A DNA stretch of 64,000 bases from Hordeum vulgare subsp. vulgare (lineage: Eukaryota; Streptophyta; Magnoliopsida; Poales; Poaceae): assembly GCF_904849725.1 (NCBI RefSeq), contig NC_058518.1, forward strand, positions 209,448,741 to 209,512,740, read 5' to 3'. Under the pieces are notes generated by a model that searched no databases, had not been told where the DNA came from, and saw nothing but the letters and a program-made list of their open reading frames with translations. Within the stretch, counting starts at the first letter, position 1. Every line of letters starts with the position of its first letter. Below are positions 53,022 to 64,000 of this stretch, in pieces. Both the position numbers and the translations under genes were made by a program.

Positions 53022-56000
53022 TCAGATTTCTCCCCCTTTGTCATCATGTGATGAAAAGGGACAAAGCTGAGGGCTAATGCCCCATGAAGACTTCCACTTC
53101 TTGGCTGATGAAGAGGCATGAGGATTCTTGGCGACGGGCTTCTTCCTTGGTCCAGTAGTAGTGTCTTCTGGTTCTTCATCAGACTCTACCGTGTGGAATG
53201 AAGAAAAAGAACTCGAATTGGCTTGAATTTCTTCTTGGGAGGCCACGACCAGTCAAAGCCCTGAGTGAACTCGAATTCATCAAGTTCCTCTTGAGTATTT
53301 AGATGAGCCAAGGTGGCCTAGGTACGATCAAACACCTCATGAAGATAGTAGTGATTTTTATTCACTGCATTCTGAGTAGCGTTGAGGGTTTTCACAATGG
53401 CACGGAATTGACGTTTTACCCATTTGTGATTGCGATTGACCTTCTGATGAAGACTGAGGAGTAGCTCTCTGTTATTCATCACTTTTGTGGCGACAGGGCT
53501 TGGTGGATCTTGGGTAGCAGTGTCATCATATGAAGAATACGACTTAGCTTCACGGAACTGGCCATTAGGGGCCCTTTCCCTTCATCAATGACATATTTTC
53601 CTTTGCCTTCCACTTTCTCAAATGTCTTCTTGATGACCCGGACAGGCGGCAGATATCCAATGTGGTTAGCAAAATCAGCAAGGTAGTTGATGCCAGACCT
53701 GCTTCTGATGAATCTCATGATCCAAGGAGCATAAATCTTCATGTTGAAGGGCGACAAAGCATTATCAGCCAAAGTCCTCAGCAAGAAGTCATGAAGGTTT
53801 ATTGGTATGCCATGGATGATGTTGAAGAGGATACTCTTCATGATGCCTACGACATCTTCTTCATCATGATGTCCTTTGATAGGAGCGATGACATTGCATA
53901 GGATTATGTAGACGGTTCATGATGCATACTTCAAGTCTTGAATGAGAAAGCTAGTCCTTGGAGGTTGATCCTTGGGCAAAGGCTTCATGAGGACTTCCAT
54001 CAGTCTGTTGGGCAACTCCCGTTCATCATACATTAGCACTGCATTTTCTGAGGGAATTGAGACTGGAAGTGCACGAAGCAATTCAGTGGCAGGTGCTTTG
54101 TAGTGCGTGTGCTGAGTCATCCAGTCCAACACCCAAGTGTTGACATCCTTCGGGCCTCCAGAGATATGAAAAGTAGCGTAGAACTGAAGAATTATGTCGC
54201 TGTTCCAGTCACCTATGTCAGTGTAGAGAGGCAGCAGTCCAGCTTCATGAAGAATATGGAGGATTGGAATGAAGCAAGGAATTTCTTCCATGTCAACATG
54301 AGGAATATGCTTGTGCTGAAATATTTTGTTCCTCCCGTAGAGCACACAGGCATAGTAGTTGAGCTGAGTCCTCATCCAGAATTTCCAGTGCCTGATGCGA
54401 AGCTTATCATATGGATTTGCACCTGTGAAGTACATTTGTTCTTCATAGAAAGCTTCCTTTTGAAACTTTGGCCTCCTTAACAAAAGCTGATTTTGCTGCA
54501 GTTGAAGATTATGCTGGTGATCTTGAAGAGGAGCTACTATCATTGTTGTTTCTGTGTTGACCACACCAATAGCAGTTTCGGTGTTAGGTGCAGGAGCATT
54601 TTCTTCATTTCGACCTTTTTCCTCGGGTTGAGGATTTTCCTAAGCTTGAGGAATTTGCTTGGTGGAGGAGGCAAAATCTTCAGCTGGTGCAGCTGATCCT
54701 TGAGCAGATTCATCACAGACGGTCTTCCCATCAGATCCTGTGAGGATTTCTGTTGCAGGAGGAGTAGGAGGGATTTGGGTTGACCTTGGTGAGTGATGAG
54801 TCTCTTCCCAGAACTCATCACGGAAAACTGGAGTGTTGCAATCAATATCATCACATGTCCTTTGAGAAATGCAGGATTGAGGAATATCATCGATTTTTAT
54901 TTCCTCATCCATGATTTCATTAGATTCAGCATCTTTGATTTCCTCATCTTCTTCAGGAATGACATAGTCAATTCCGAAGGGAACAAGTGCATAGGATGGA
55001 GCTACATTCAGAGGCGTAGCATCCACTGGGGTAGTTGAAGACTCTGTCTGAGTGACCTTTGGGCGCTTGGCCTCTGATGATTCTGAGGTCGTTGAAGCTT
55101 TTCGTTTCTTTGCTTCTTTCTTAGCCTTGGTCTTCTTCACGTCTGATGCAGACGGAACCATCTTCTTCACCTTCGAGGGTTGAACTGAAGGAATTCTTTC
55201 TTCAGGAGCTGGTGCAGTCTCAGCCCTGGCAGTTTCCTCAGCTGAAGCATTTTCTTCAGCTAGAACATTTTCATCAACTGGAGCAGATTCATCACTTGGA
55301 GTCTCTTAAGGAATTTCCTCAGCAGCAGGTTCATCATCTTCTTCGGTCAGCTGAACCGAATAGCTGGACTCACTTAGCTTTTGCTCCATAGGAGGAGTAG
55401 CCTTTTTGTTGTATTCATCAACTACAGCAGTTTCAAACTTGATAAAATTCACCTTGAGACTTTGACGATAAGATAGATTTTTGTACTTGTCAGTCAAAGT
55501 CTTTAGTTCAGCCTGGGTGGACACAAGTGATTCCGGCGTCAGATTGAGGATATTTTGCCTGAGGAATTTCTTCTTCTTCAGTTTTGCAGCCTTTGCTTTC
55601 TTGGCTTGCTGCTCTTTCCATTTTTCCCCATTGATGAATGTGACAACCATGTGGCTGAGACCAGGGGGAAGCTTCGAATCATCAATGGGAGTGTTTGGGT
55701 TTTCATACCAGACATTGATGAAGTTCAGAAGAACCTTGGGGTCCATGGCAAGAGGAATGGAGCTGCCTGAGCCTTGTGCAACTCGTTCCTGCTTGTTTCT
55801 GATGATTTCTTGAAGAGTTTTATCATCGAATTCCTCACTCCCTTCTGATGCAGAAGGGATGTTGATGAATTTTCTTGGGCTGGGCCTGATGCCTCTTCCA
55901 GCAGTCATTTTAGTCCTCAAAAGCGTTGGTGAAGACTTTGCCGCTGAGCTCATGGCAGATGGCACAGAGGAGCTACGATGATCAGGCTAATGCTTGACTA

Positions 56001-56625
56001 TCTTCTTTTGTTCAGGCTTTGAGGCCTTTGGTTTCTTGAGCACAATCTTCATTTGAGGAATAGCTGTACGAGAAGCTTCAGTAGCAGAAGAGGTGGCTAC
56101 AGTGGCAGCAGCAGATTCCTCATTGAATTTCTTAACTGCAGCTTCTGGTTTCCTCTATAGTTTACACAAGTGTTTGTCTTTCTCCTTAGGGTAATCCTCA
56201 ACTGTTTTGATGATTGAGGGATGTGCAACCTATTGATTACCAAGAGGAGGCCTCTTGCAAGGTGGTTTGAGGGTGAATTTCTTCGCATACTTTGGAGTGA
56301 CATAGCGATATTCCTTCCACTCCTTAGTCCACCTGCGTTCTATTTTCTGAAGCCTTATTTTACTCTTCGGCATGGGTTCTTTGCCATGTATTTCCTCATC
56401 ACGCATGCAGTAATCAGCGTATATGTCATTAGGAATATCAACTGTAGTGTTCTGTTCAAGTTTCTTTCCACCTTTTTCCTTTCTGTCATCTTCCATTTTC
56501 TTCAACTCATGCTTTTGCTGAGGAATTTTCACTCTTGAAGATTCTGATGACCCTGGTAAAGTTTCTTCGAGGAACGCTACAAATGAGTTAAGTTGATGAG
56601 AACCTAGTGATTCACCAGCTGACAT
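53022..56625 (-). pseudogene. Copia M2: ORF3, ~1,200-codon extra protein
   Basis: ATG at 56625-56623 gives MSAGESLGSHQLNSFVAFLE, parallel to M1. The stretch M1 interrupts at codon 42 is open here. Breaks differ: stop at 56232-56230, another near 56158, one near 55990, TAA at about 55306, and shifts near 54640 and 53917. Domains follow M1's order: N-terminal KRRW-like RRWTKEWKEYRYVTPKYAKK, a Lys/Ala/Pro/Glu-rich middle with KKTKAKKEAKKRKAST, then the C-terminal folded domain (54470-53480) with ANPYDKLRIRHWKFW and PWIMRFIRSRSGINYLADFA. The end SSHDDKGGEI stops at 53022. No membrane helix or signal peptide is seen. Shared protein sequence with independent lesions implies an intact ancestor under use. 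Confidence 0.75.
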
Positions 56626-56632
56626 TTTGTAC

Positions 56633-56956
56633 CTATGAACAGAGTATGGGTGCGAGGAATTTGGAGAGGTCATATGCGTTCTGAGATTTGAAGAAATTGA
56701 AATTTTACAAGTTGAGGAATTTGACCAGTGGGTTGAGGAATTTGACTAAGCATTCTGATCTTGGGTTCCAGAGTTGTGCAGATTCGAGAATTTACACAAC
56801 TGAGGAATCTCATGAAGAATTTTAGTGGCTTAGTGAAATTCATCAAGTGTTTGAGGAATTGAGTGTGCGAGGCTGACAGACACTGAGAAAACATATTTTT
56901 TTAATCTAAGGTAAAATAGTATATCAACAGGGGCAGTAAAATAAGACTTTAATTAC
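56633..56956 (-). other. Putative 5'UTR intron before Copia M2 ORF3
   Basis: Minus-strand donor CAG|GGTAATTAAAG-type (GT at 56956-56955) and acceptor CTGTTCATAG (AG at 56634-56633) mark 324 nt, the counterpart of M1 24696-25021 (326 nt). Both ends are kept in both copies, although the sequence inside has changed. Confidence 0.5.
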
Positions 56957-57220
56957 CCTGAGAGACGAACACGAAGAACAGATGCAGTAAGAGTGAGAAG
57001 CTCTTCGGTTCAGGTCTGTTGCACCCTAACTTGGTGGCAGAAGACAACTACGACGGCGAAGGAGGAAGCTATTCCGCTTCCGGCATGAGTTCGGCAACGG
57101 CGAGGTCGAGGCAGTGAAGCAGTTCCTCCCCGGCGATGATATTGCTAGCAGCGGCGCTAGGTTTGAGCTCGAGTGGAGAGATGAAGAGAGGTCGAAGGGT
57201 TTTAACTGAGGGGTAAGGAC

Positions 57221-57230
57221 CTATTTATAG
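57221..57230 (-). promoter_or_regulatory. Internal TATA box upstream of Copia M2 ORF3
   Basis: Reverse complement CTATAAATAG within CACCTGAGCTATAAATAGGT, matching M1 24418-24431. The GC-rich leader (about 57000-57190) lies between it and the putative intron, as in M1. Confidence 0.6.
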
Positions 57231-57953
57231 CTCAGGTGGAAAACTGTTCAAGGGAATCTTTAGGACCGAACTGCCCTTGCATGTTCGCCTCCGCGCGACA
57301 CATGGAGCCCATGATAGAAGTGGTAGAGATCGTGCTTATCCTAGCGTGGGAAGTGGGTTCAGTTACTATGTAACATCCTCAAATTCTTTTTTGAAGATTT
57401 GAGGATTTCATTGCAAAATCCTCAGCTGACAAGGACACAGTGAGGATTTTGAACAAAGTTTCAAGTAGAACGCATATGAAGAATTGAATAGACTGGGTTG
57501 AGTATAGGATAGAGGGGAGTAGGGTCCGATGACAATCACTTAGATGAAATATCAAATTGAAGAAATAACTATAAGTGAATGATGTTGAGGACTTTGGAAT
57601 CTTAGTCTATATATATATATATATCTAGGCAAATGAAAATCATCAAGTGTTTTGAAGATTTTGAAGATTTTGAAAAACTTGAGGAATTTGTGACAAAGCA
57701 TCGGTTGATGAATTTCAACTTTGAAGTAAAACAGCTTGAAGAATTTCAAAGTTGGGTGGTGGCGTGACCTACCGTATAAGAATGATGATTTCAGGCACCG
57801 CGTACAATTGACATAGGGCCCTGAGAACCAAATTCTTCATTAATTTCCTCACACCAAGAGTGATATTCTTCATTGATTGAAGAAAATCGATTCTTCGTGT
57901 GTTGCACATCTAAGTCATCAATTTTGCATAAGTGTTAGGATGTGTGCATGTTT
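57231..57953 (-). other. Copia M2 spacer between pol and ORF3 promoter
   Basis: Non-coding, aligning with M1 23692-24417. A (TA)n microsatellite lies at about 57608-57625. Many TGAGGAA and TTGAAGA words are present (reverse of the TTCCTCA and TCTTCAA words in M1). Confidence 0.6.
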
Positions 57954-58700
57954 TCACAAAACATTTGAAAACCTTTTCTCATCCAAGGGCTTAGTGAAAA
58001 TATCAGCTAGTTGATCGTCAGTCTTCGCATGGTCGATGATGATATTTCCCTTGAGGACATGGTCCCAAAGAAAATGATGACGAATTTGGATGTGCTTAGT
58101 CTTCGAGTGTTGTACTGGGTTGTAAGAAATCTTGATTGCACTCTCATTATCGCAGTAGAGAGGCACATTCTTCATGTTGATGTTGTAGTCCTTGAGGGTT
58201 TGCTTCATCCATAGTAATTGAGCACAGCAGGATCCAGCAGCAATGTACTTAGCTTCGGCAGTGGAGAGAAAAACACAGTTCTACTTCTTTGAGGACCAGC
58301 ACACTAATGATTTTCCGAGGAATTGACAAGTGCCAGAAGTTGACTTGTGATCCACACGGTCACCATCATAGTGAGAATCAGAATATCCCACGAGATGAAG
58401 ATTTGAGCCATTGGGGTACCATAATCCTAGTGTTGGTGTGTGAGCTAAGTATCGAAGAATATGCTTCACAGCCTTATTGTGTGATTCCTTCGGTTTTGCT
58501 TTAAAGCGAGCACACATGCAAACACTAAGCATTATATATATCCTACATGCACATAGATAGAATAAAAAGCCCATCATCGAGCGATATACCTGCTGATCGA
58601 AATCTTTACCATTTTCTTGAGTGCAGAGGTGGCCATTGGTAGGCATGGGAGTCTTGGCGCCTTTGTATTCATGCATGTCGAATTTCCTCAGAACAACCTT
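57954..58700 (-). pseudogene. Copia M2: RNase H
   Basis: Frames 58676-58281 and 58208-57954 give MHEYKGAKTPMPTNGHLCTQ, SDSHYDGDRVDHKSTSGTCQ, LGKSLVCWSSKK, then after a stop (58281) WMKQTLKDYNINMKNVPLYC, CDNESAIKISYNPVQHSKTK and KTDDQLADIFTKPLDEKRF. The acidic motifs of RNase H are present. The end is shifted relative to M1. Confidence 0.9.
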
Positions 58701-59460
58701 GAGGTATTTCTCCTGTGATATGAAGATGTCATTGCGTTATTGACGAATTTGAAGACCTAAGAAGAATTTCAGCTCCCCCATCACAGACATCTGATATTCT
58801 TCACTGATTATGTAAGCAAATTCATCACTTTAACGTTTGTCAGTGCAACCAAATATGATGTCATCAACATATATTTGGCACACAAATAGTTCATTGTCAT
58901 AGGATTATGTATAAAGAGTTGGATCGAGTGAACCAGGTTTGAAGCCTTTCTTCATGAGGAATTCCTTCAATGTATCATACCACGTCCGAGGGGCTTGCTT
59001 GAGGCCATAGAGTGCATTTTTGAGTCTGAAGACTTTGTCTGGATTCTTCGGATCCTCAAAACCTGGGGGCTGAGCAACATATACTTCTTCCTCAAGCTTA
59101 CTATTGAGGAATGCACTTTTCACATCCATTTGATATAAGGTAATGATATGATGATTAGCATAGGCAAGTAGAATTCGAATAGCTTCAAGTCTAGCAACAG
59201 GTGCAAAAGTTTCATCGAAATCAATTCCTTCAACCTGTGTGTAGCCTTGGGCTACAAGTCGTGCCTTATTCGTCACCATTTGACCATCCTCATCTGGCTT
59301 GTTTCGGAAAATCCACTTGGTGCCGATGATATTGTGCTTGCGAGAATCTGGTCGTTTGACAAGTTCCCTCACGTCATTTAGCTTGAATTGAAGAAGTTCA
59401 TCTTGCATGGCTTGATCCACTCAGGTTCCATGAAAGCCTCAGCAACTTTTGAAGGTTCTG
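58701..59460 (-). pseudogene. Copia M2: reverse transcriptase
   Basis: Minus frame 59420-58905: [80 protein letters not shown]; stop at 58905. Beyond the stop the YVDD segment ([10 protein letters not shown]) is still readable near 58865-58880, followed by further stops. Closely parallel to M1 22200-22908, confirming a common family. Confidence 0.92.
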
Positions 59461-60540
59461 TGATAGACACAGAGGAAGAATGCCGACAAAAGTTTACTAA
59501 GTGTAAAGCTTTTAAGCGAGTGAGAGGACCTGGCGCATAGATGTCATCGAGGATTTTGTCAAGTTCTACTTCATTTGCAATCCTCGGATGACCTGGTTGA
59601 TGATTTCGTCTGGTCTAGGGACTTTGATCTGGAGCAATTTCCTCGGGAGCATCTTCTTAAATTTCATCTGTGCTAGGGACGATTTCTTCAGTAATTTCCC
59701 CAGTAGGAACAATGTCTTTAGTAGCTTTGAACTTCCTTGCTTCCTCAGTGGAAAATTTATGTGGATTAGGAGGCAATTGCTCTCTTTGCGAGCCATTAGT
59801 TTCATCAAACCGCACATCTACAGTTTCAACAACCTTGTTGTGATAGGTGTTGAAGACTCGGTAGGTGTGCGAGTCCTTTCCGTAACCAAGCATAAAACCC
59901 TCAGGTGCTTTAGGTGCAAATTTGGAGCTATGGTGAGGATCTCTAATCCAGCATTTTGCACCGAAGACTTTGAAATAACTTAAATTTGGGTTTCTTGTTA
60001 GTGAGGAGTTCATATGAAGTTTTCTTGAGGAATTTGTGAAGATATACCCTGTTGATGATATGGCAAGCATAATTCATTGCTTCAGTCGAGAAACGACGAG
60101 GAGTCTGATATTCTTCAAGCATGGTCCGTGCCATTTCAACCAGAGTCCTGTTCTTTCTTTCGACGACGCCATTCTGTTGAGGAGTATAAGGAGCAAATAA
60201 TTCGTGAGTAATACTAAGTTCATCAAGATCGTCATCAAGACCAGTGTTTTTGAATTTTGTCCCATTATCACTCCTGATGTGTTTCATCTTGACGTCGAAG
60301 TTTGTTGAGGCCCTTGAGGAAAATTGTTTGAATACTTCCTGCACTTCAGTTTTATACAGAATGATATGCACCCAAGTATATCTAGAATAATCATCAACTA
60401 TGACAAAGCCATATAATGATACTACATTGGTTAGAGTAGCATAATGAGTAGGTCCAAATAGATCCATGTGAAGAAATTCAAACGGACGAGTAGTAGTCAT
60501 GATAGTCTTCGAGGGGTGCTTGGATCTGCTCATTTTTTTA
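59461..60540 (-). pseudogene. Copia M2: integrase core and C-terminal part
   Basis: Minus frame 60695-59943 holds the full D,D,E core: FEFLHMDLFGPTHYATLTNV (first Asp), HIRSDNGTKFKNTG (second Asp) and PYTPQQNGVVERKNRTLVEM (Glu). It continues as MNYACHIINRVYLHKFLKKT and, in 60070-59657, as SYFKVFGAKCWIRDPHHSSK and GYGKDSHTYRVFNTYHNKVV. M2 keeps the first catalytic Asp and LFGP segment that M1 lacks. A frameshift near 59960 splits core and C-terminal part. Confidence 0.92.
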
Positions 60541-61055
60541 GACTCACAAGAACCGCAGAGGTGGTCCTTGAGGAATTGACTGATTCGATGCCAATGACAT
60601 GCTTCTTCTTCGCTAGCGTGTGAAAATTCCTCATGCCTGCATGACCAAGTCTTCGATGCCATAGCAAGCCTTCTGAGATTTTTGCTAGTAAGCATGTGGC
60701 TAGTTGAGGACCTGTGGAAAAATCAACAATGTACAAATATCTTCTCCTAACACCTTTGAAGACTTTAGATCTGTCAGATTCCATGATGATTACATATCTA
60801 TATTTTCCAAAGATAACAACCATATCAAGATCACAAAGCATTGAGACTGACATGATGTTAAACCCAAGGGGTTCAGCAAGCATCACTTTGTCCATGTGCC
60901 TCTCCTTGGATATAGCCACTTTGCCAAGTCCCAATACCTTGCTTTTACCTTTGTCAGCATAAGTCCTTTGCTTCAGTGGTGATGGAGTCAGTGGCATTTT
61001 CATCAGCAAGCTTTTGTCACCAGTCATATGGTGTGTGCATCCACTATCAAGAACC
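60541..61055 (-). pseudogene. Copia M2: aspartic protease and integrase zinc region, cut at the active site
   Basis: The minus strand from 61055 reads VLDSGCTHHMTGDKSLLMKM (protease active site DSG), then KGKSKVLGLGKVAISKERHM, ITMESD-like text and LLAKISEGLLWHRRLGHAGM with the HRRLGH histidines of the zinc region. Element P inserted between the codon before VLDSG and the rest, so gag and the first protease residues lie beyond the window. GAACC (61051-61055) is P's left duplication. Confidence 0.9.
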
Positions 61056-62818
61056 TGTTGGGTAACGTAGCATAAATTCCAAATTTTCCTACGCATATTC
61101 AGATCTTCCTATGGAGAGACCAGCAATGAGAGAGGGGTAAGAGCATTTTCATACCTTTGAAGATCGCTAAGCGGAAGCGTTGCTAGAACGCGGTTGATGG
61201 AGTCGTACTCGCAGCGATTCCGATCAAGTGCCGAACTACGGCACCTCCGCGTTCAACACACGTGCAGCCCGGTGACGTCTCCCGCACCTTGATCCAGCAA
61301 GGAGGAGGGAGAGGTTGGGGAAGAACTCCAGCAGAATGACGGCGTGGTGTCGATGGAGAGACGTGGTCTCCCGGCAGGGCTTCGCCAAGCACTGACAGAG
61401 AGGAGGAGGAAGAAGGGCAGGGCTGCGCCGAGGGAGAGGCAAAAGTCTGATCCCCAATGACCAAAAGTGCCCACTATATATAGGGGGAGGGGAGAGGGGG
61501 TGCCACCCCTAGGGTTCCTACCCTATGTGGTGCGGCAGTCCCCCCAAGGTGGGAGGTGCGGCGGCCAGAGGGGGGAGGAGGGGGTGGTGCACCACCTCGT
61601 GGGCCTTAGGCCCACGTGGCTTAGGGTTTGCCCCCCCTTTTCTCTCCCCTGCGCATTGGGCTCAGTGGGGAGGCGCACCAGCCCACCTAGGGGCTGGTTC
61701 CCACCCCCACTTGGCCCACCTTACCTCCCGGGGTCGTTTCCCCCCTTCGGTGGTCCCCCGGGGCCACCTCCGGTGGTCCCGGTGGTACCGGTACGTTACC
61801 GGTGATGCCCCAAACACTTCCGGTATCCGAAACCATCCGTCCTATATATCAATCTTTACCTCCAGACCATTCCGGAGCTCCTAGTGACGTCCGGGATCTC
61901 ATCCGGCACTCCGAACAACTTTCGGTAACCTTGTATAGCAATTCCCTATAACCCTAGCGTCATCGAACCTTAAGTGTGTAGACCCTACGGGTTCGGGAGA
62001 CAGGCAGACATGACCGAGACACCTCTCTAGCCAATACCCATTAGCGGGGTCTGGATACCCATGGTGGCTCCCACTTGCTCCACGATGATCTGATCGGATG
62101 AACCACGATGTCAAGGATTCAATCAATCCCGTATACGATTCCCTTTGTGTGTCGGTATAGAAATTACCCGAGATTCGATCGTCGGTATACCTATACCTTG
62201 TTCAATCTCGTTACCGGTAAGTCTCTTTACTCGTTCTGTAGCACGTCATCGTGTGACTAACTCCTTAGTCACATTGAGCTCATGATGATGTTCTACCGAG
62301 TGGGCCAAGAGATACCTCTCTGTCACACGGAGTGACAAATCCCGATCTCGATTCGTACCAACACAACAGACACTTTCGGAGGTACCCGTAGTGCACCTTT
62401 ATAGTCACCCAGTTACGTTGTGACGTTTGATACACCCAAAGCACTCCTACGGTATCCGAGAGTTGCACAATCTCACGGTCGAAGGAAAAGATACTTGACA
62501 TTAGAAAAGCTTTAGCATACGAACAAAACGACCTAGTGCTATGCATAGGATTGGGTCTTGTCCATCACATCATTCTCCTAATGATGTGATCCCGTTATCA
62601 ATGACATCTAATGCCCATGATCAGGAAACCATGATCATCTATTGACTAACGAGCTAGCCAACTAGAGGCTTGCTAGGGACACATTGTGATCTATTTATTC
62701 ACACATGTATTACTGTTTCCTGTTAATACAATTATAACATGAACAATAGATGATTATAATGAACAAGGAAATATGATAATAACCATTTTATTATTGCCTC
62801 TAGGGCATATTTCCAACA
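61056..62818 (-). mobile_element. Element P (Angela/BARE/WIS-type Copia): 3' LTR
   Basis: TGTTGGGTAACGTAGCATAA to ...GGGCATATTTCCAACA (reverse of TGTTGGAAATATGCCC), 1763 bp, the size and ends of Triticeae Angela/BARE/WIS LTRs. TATA CTATATATAG at about 61474-61483. GC-rich downstream part (61500-61800) with C runs. Frames there (61183-61884) are LTR sequence. It looks better preserved than the LTR of Copia N and is the latest insertion on the right side. Confidence 0.95.
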
Positions 62819-62840
62819 GTCTCCCACTTGCACTAGAGTC
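62819..62840 (-). other. Polypurine tract of element P
   Basis: Reverse complement CTAGTGCAAGTGGGAGAC directly adjoins the LTR start and is the usual tract of BARE/Angela elements. Confidence 0.85.
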
Positions 62841-64000
62841 ATTAATCTAGTTACATTGTGATGTATCGAACACCCATAGCATTATGGTGTTGATCATGTT
62901 TTGCTCGTGGAAGAGGTTTAGTCAACGAGTCTGCAATATTCAGATCCGTGTGTACTTTACAAATATCTATCACTCCACTCTGGACATGGTCCTGGATGGA
63001 GTTGTAGCGGCGTTTGATGTGCTTCGTCTTCCGGTGAAACCTGGGCTCCTTGGCTATGGCAATGGCTCCAGTGTTATCACAGAAGAGTGTCATTGGACCC
63101 GACGCCCTTGGAACCACTCCAAGGTCGGTGATGAGCTCCTTCATCCAAATTCCTTCATGAGCTGCTTCTGAAGCAGCTATGTACTCTGCTTCACATGTAG
63201 ATGCTGCCACGACTTCTTGCTTGCTGTTGCACCAGCTCACTGCCCCACCATTCAACACATATATGTATCCGGTCTGTGACTTAGAGTCATCTGGATCTGT
63301 GTCCAAGCTAGCGTCGACGTAACCCTTTACGACGAGCTCTTCGTCACCTCCATAAACGAGAAACATTTCCTTAGTACTTTTCAGGTACTTAAGGATATTC
63401 TTGACCGCTGTCCAGTGTTCCATACCTGGATCGCTTTGGTACCTCCCTACCAAACCTATGGCAAGGTTTATATCAGGTCTAGTACACAGCATGGCATACA
63501 TTAGAGATCCCACGGCTGAAGCGTAGGGGACATAACTCATCTTCTCTCTATCTGGTGCTGTGGTCGGCGACTGAGTCTTACTCAATGTCATACCTTGCAA
63601 AACTGGCAAGAACCCTTTCTTTGAGTTTTCCATATTGAACTTCTTCAATATCTTGTCAAGGTATGTACTTTGCGAAAGACCTATGAGGCGTCTTGATGCC
63701 TAATATGTATGCAGCTTCTCCAAGGTCCTTCATAGAAAAACTCTTGTTCAAATAGGCCTTTATGCTCTCCAACATCTCTATATTATTCCCCATCAATAAT
63801 ATGTCATCCACATACAATATGAGGAAAGCTACAGAGCTCCCACTCACTTTCTTGTACACACCGGCTACTCCGTAAACCTGTATGAACCCAAACGCTTTAA
63901 TCACCTCATTAAAGTGAATGTTTCAACTCCGAGATGCTTGCACCAGCCCATAGATGGAGCGCTGGAGCTTGCACACTTTGTTAGCACCCTTAGGGTCGAC
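62841..64000 (-). pseudogene. Element P: reverse transcriptase 3' end and RNase H, runs off the window
   Basis: RNase H is open for 265 codons (63648-62851): KMSYVPYASAVGSLMYAMLC, VVKGYVDASLDTDPDDSKSQ, SKQEVVAASTCEAEYIAASE, MTLFCDNTGAIAIAKEPRFH and NIADSLTKPLPRAKHDQHHN. RT text at 63904-63656 has FLILYVDDILLMGNN (YVDD present) and SMKDLGEAAYILGIK. Between them a short deletion near 63685-63700 shifts the frame, replacing the usual YRDRS..LIGLSQ text. Upstream pol and gag lie outside the window. Clear BARE/Angela pol. Confidence 0.93.

Noticed and set aside
57600..57630. (TA)n run considered as an origin or promoter element
   Set aside because: Simple microsatellite in the M2 spacer, absent as such from M1, whose counterpart has only a short TATATA run.
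61183..61884. Several overlapping GC-rich ORFs on both strands
   Set aside because: They fall in the GC-rich half of the element P LTR; overlapping frames in all phases indicate composition, not genes.
1..64000. CRISPR array, bacterial operon, tRNA or rRNA genes
   Set aside because: No regularly spaced short repeats, no tRNA cloverleaf or rRNA motif seen. The tRNA-like words are primer-binding sites next to LTRs.

Overview
The window is repeat-dense intergenic DNA from a large grass genome, most likely Triticeae (wheat, goatgrass, barley or rye group). This rests on the element types: LTRs with TGATACG...TATCA ends and an Asp-tRNA primer site (Athila-type Gypsy), an Angela/BARE/WIS-type Copia with a ~1.76 kb TGTTG...CAACA LTR, and a Maximus/SIRE-type Copia with a ~1.4 kb LTR, a Met-tRNA primer site and a long extra ORF. 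Family names come from memory of motifs, not from a search. I found no host gene, rRNA, tRNA gene or CRISPR array. Only about 312-549 and 2200-3795 look like possible non-LTR background.

Layout. 1-311: 3' end of a Copia LTR. 550-2194: minus-strand solo LTR with a perfect GTTAG duplication. 2350-3795: two diverged direct repeats. 3796-4037: LTR fragment. From 4038 on, the window is one stack of nested retrotransposons. Gypsy A (minus; 4038-4089 and 35243-39041) is split in its 3' LTR by Gypsy D (plus; 4090-35242). Gypsy D has LTR-internal-LTR-internal order and no pol. Maximus-like Copia M1 (plus; 7697-30624) sits inside D's internal region. Non-autonomous Gypsy C (plus; 7717-17099) sits inside M1's 5' LTR, and a TRIM-like solo LTR (4545-5059) sits inside D's first LTR. 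Gypsy B (minus; 39042-44207) entered A's reverse transcriptase. An old Angela-like Copia N (minus; 44208-51186) entered B's RNase H. An LTR-like GC-rich insert (about 48181-49085) lies in N's integrase. A second Maximus-like Copia, M2 (minus; 51187-61055), entered N's leader. An Angela/BARE element P (minus; 61056 to the window end) entered M2 immediately before its protease active site.

How the parts work together. Gypsy A and B carry Athila-type pol; C and D have similar LTR ends but no pol, so they were probably moved by enzymes from such autonomous relatives. M1 and M2 have gag-protease-integrase-RT-RNase H order followed by a separate ORF of about 1,200 codons. In both copies that ORF is preceded by a TATA box, a GC-rich leader and a likely 5'UTR intron ending 7 nt before the ATG. 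Nearly all coding regions carry stops or frameshifts.

Best leads: the promoter-intron-ORF3 cassette of M1/M2, a conserved 46-nt hairpin near the 3' end of all three Maximus-like LTRs, the extra ORF and LTR-like upstream segment of Gypsy C, and a conserved non-coding block shared by C and D.
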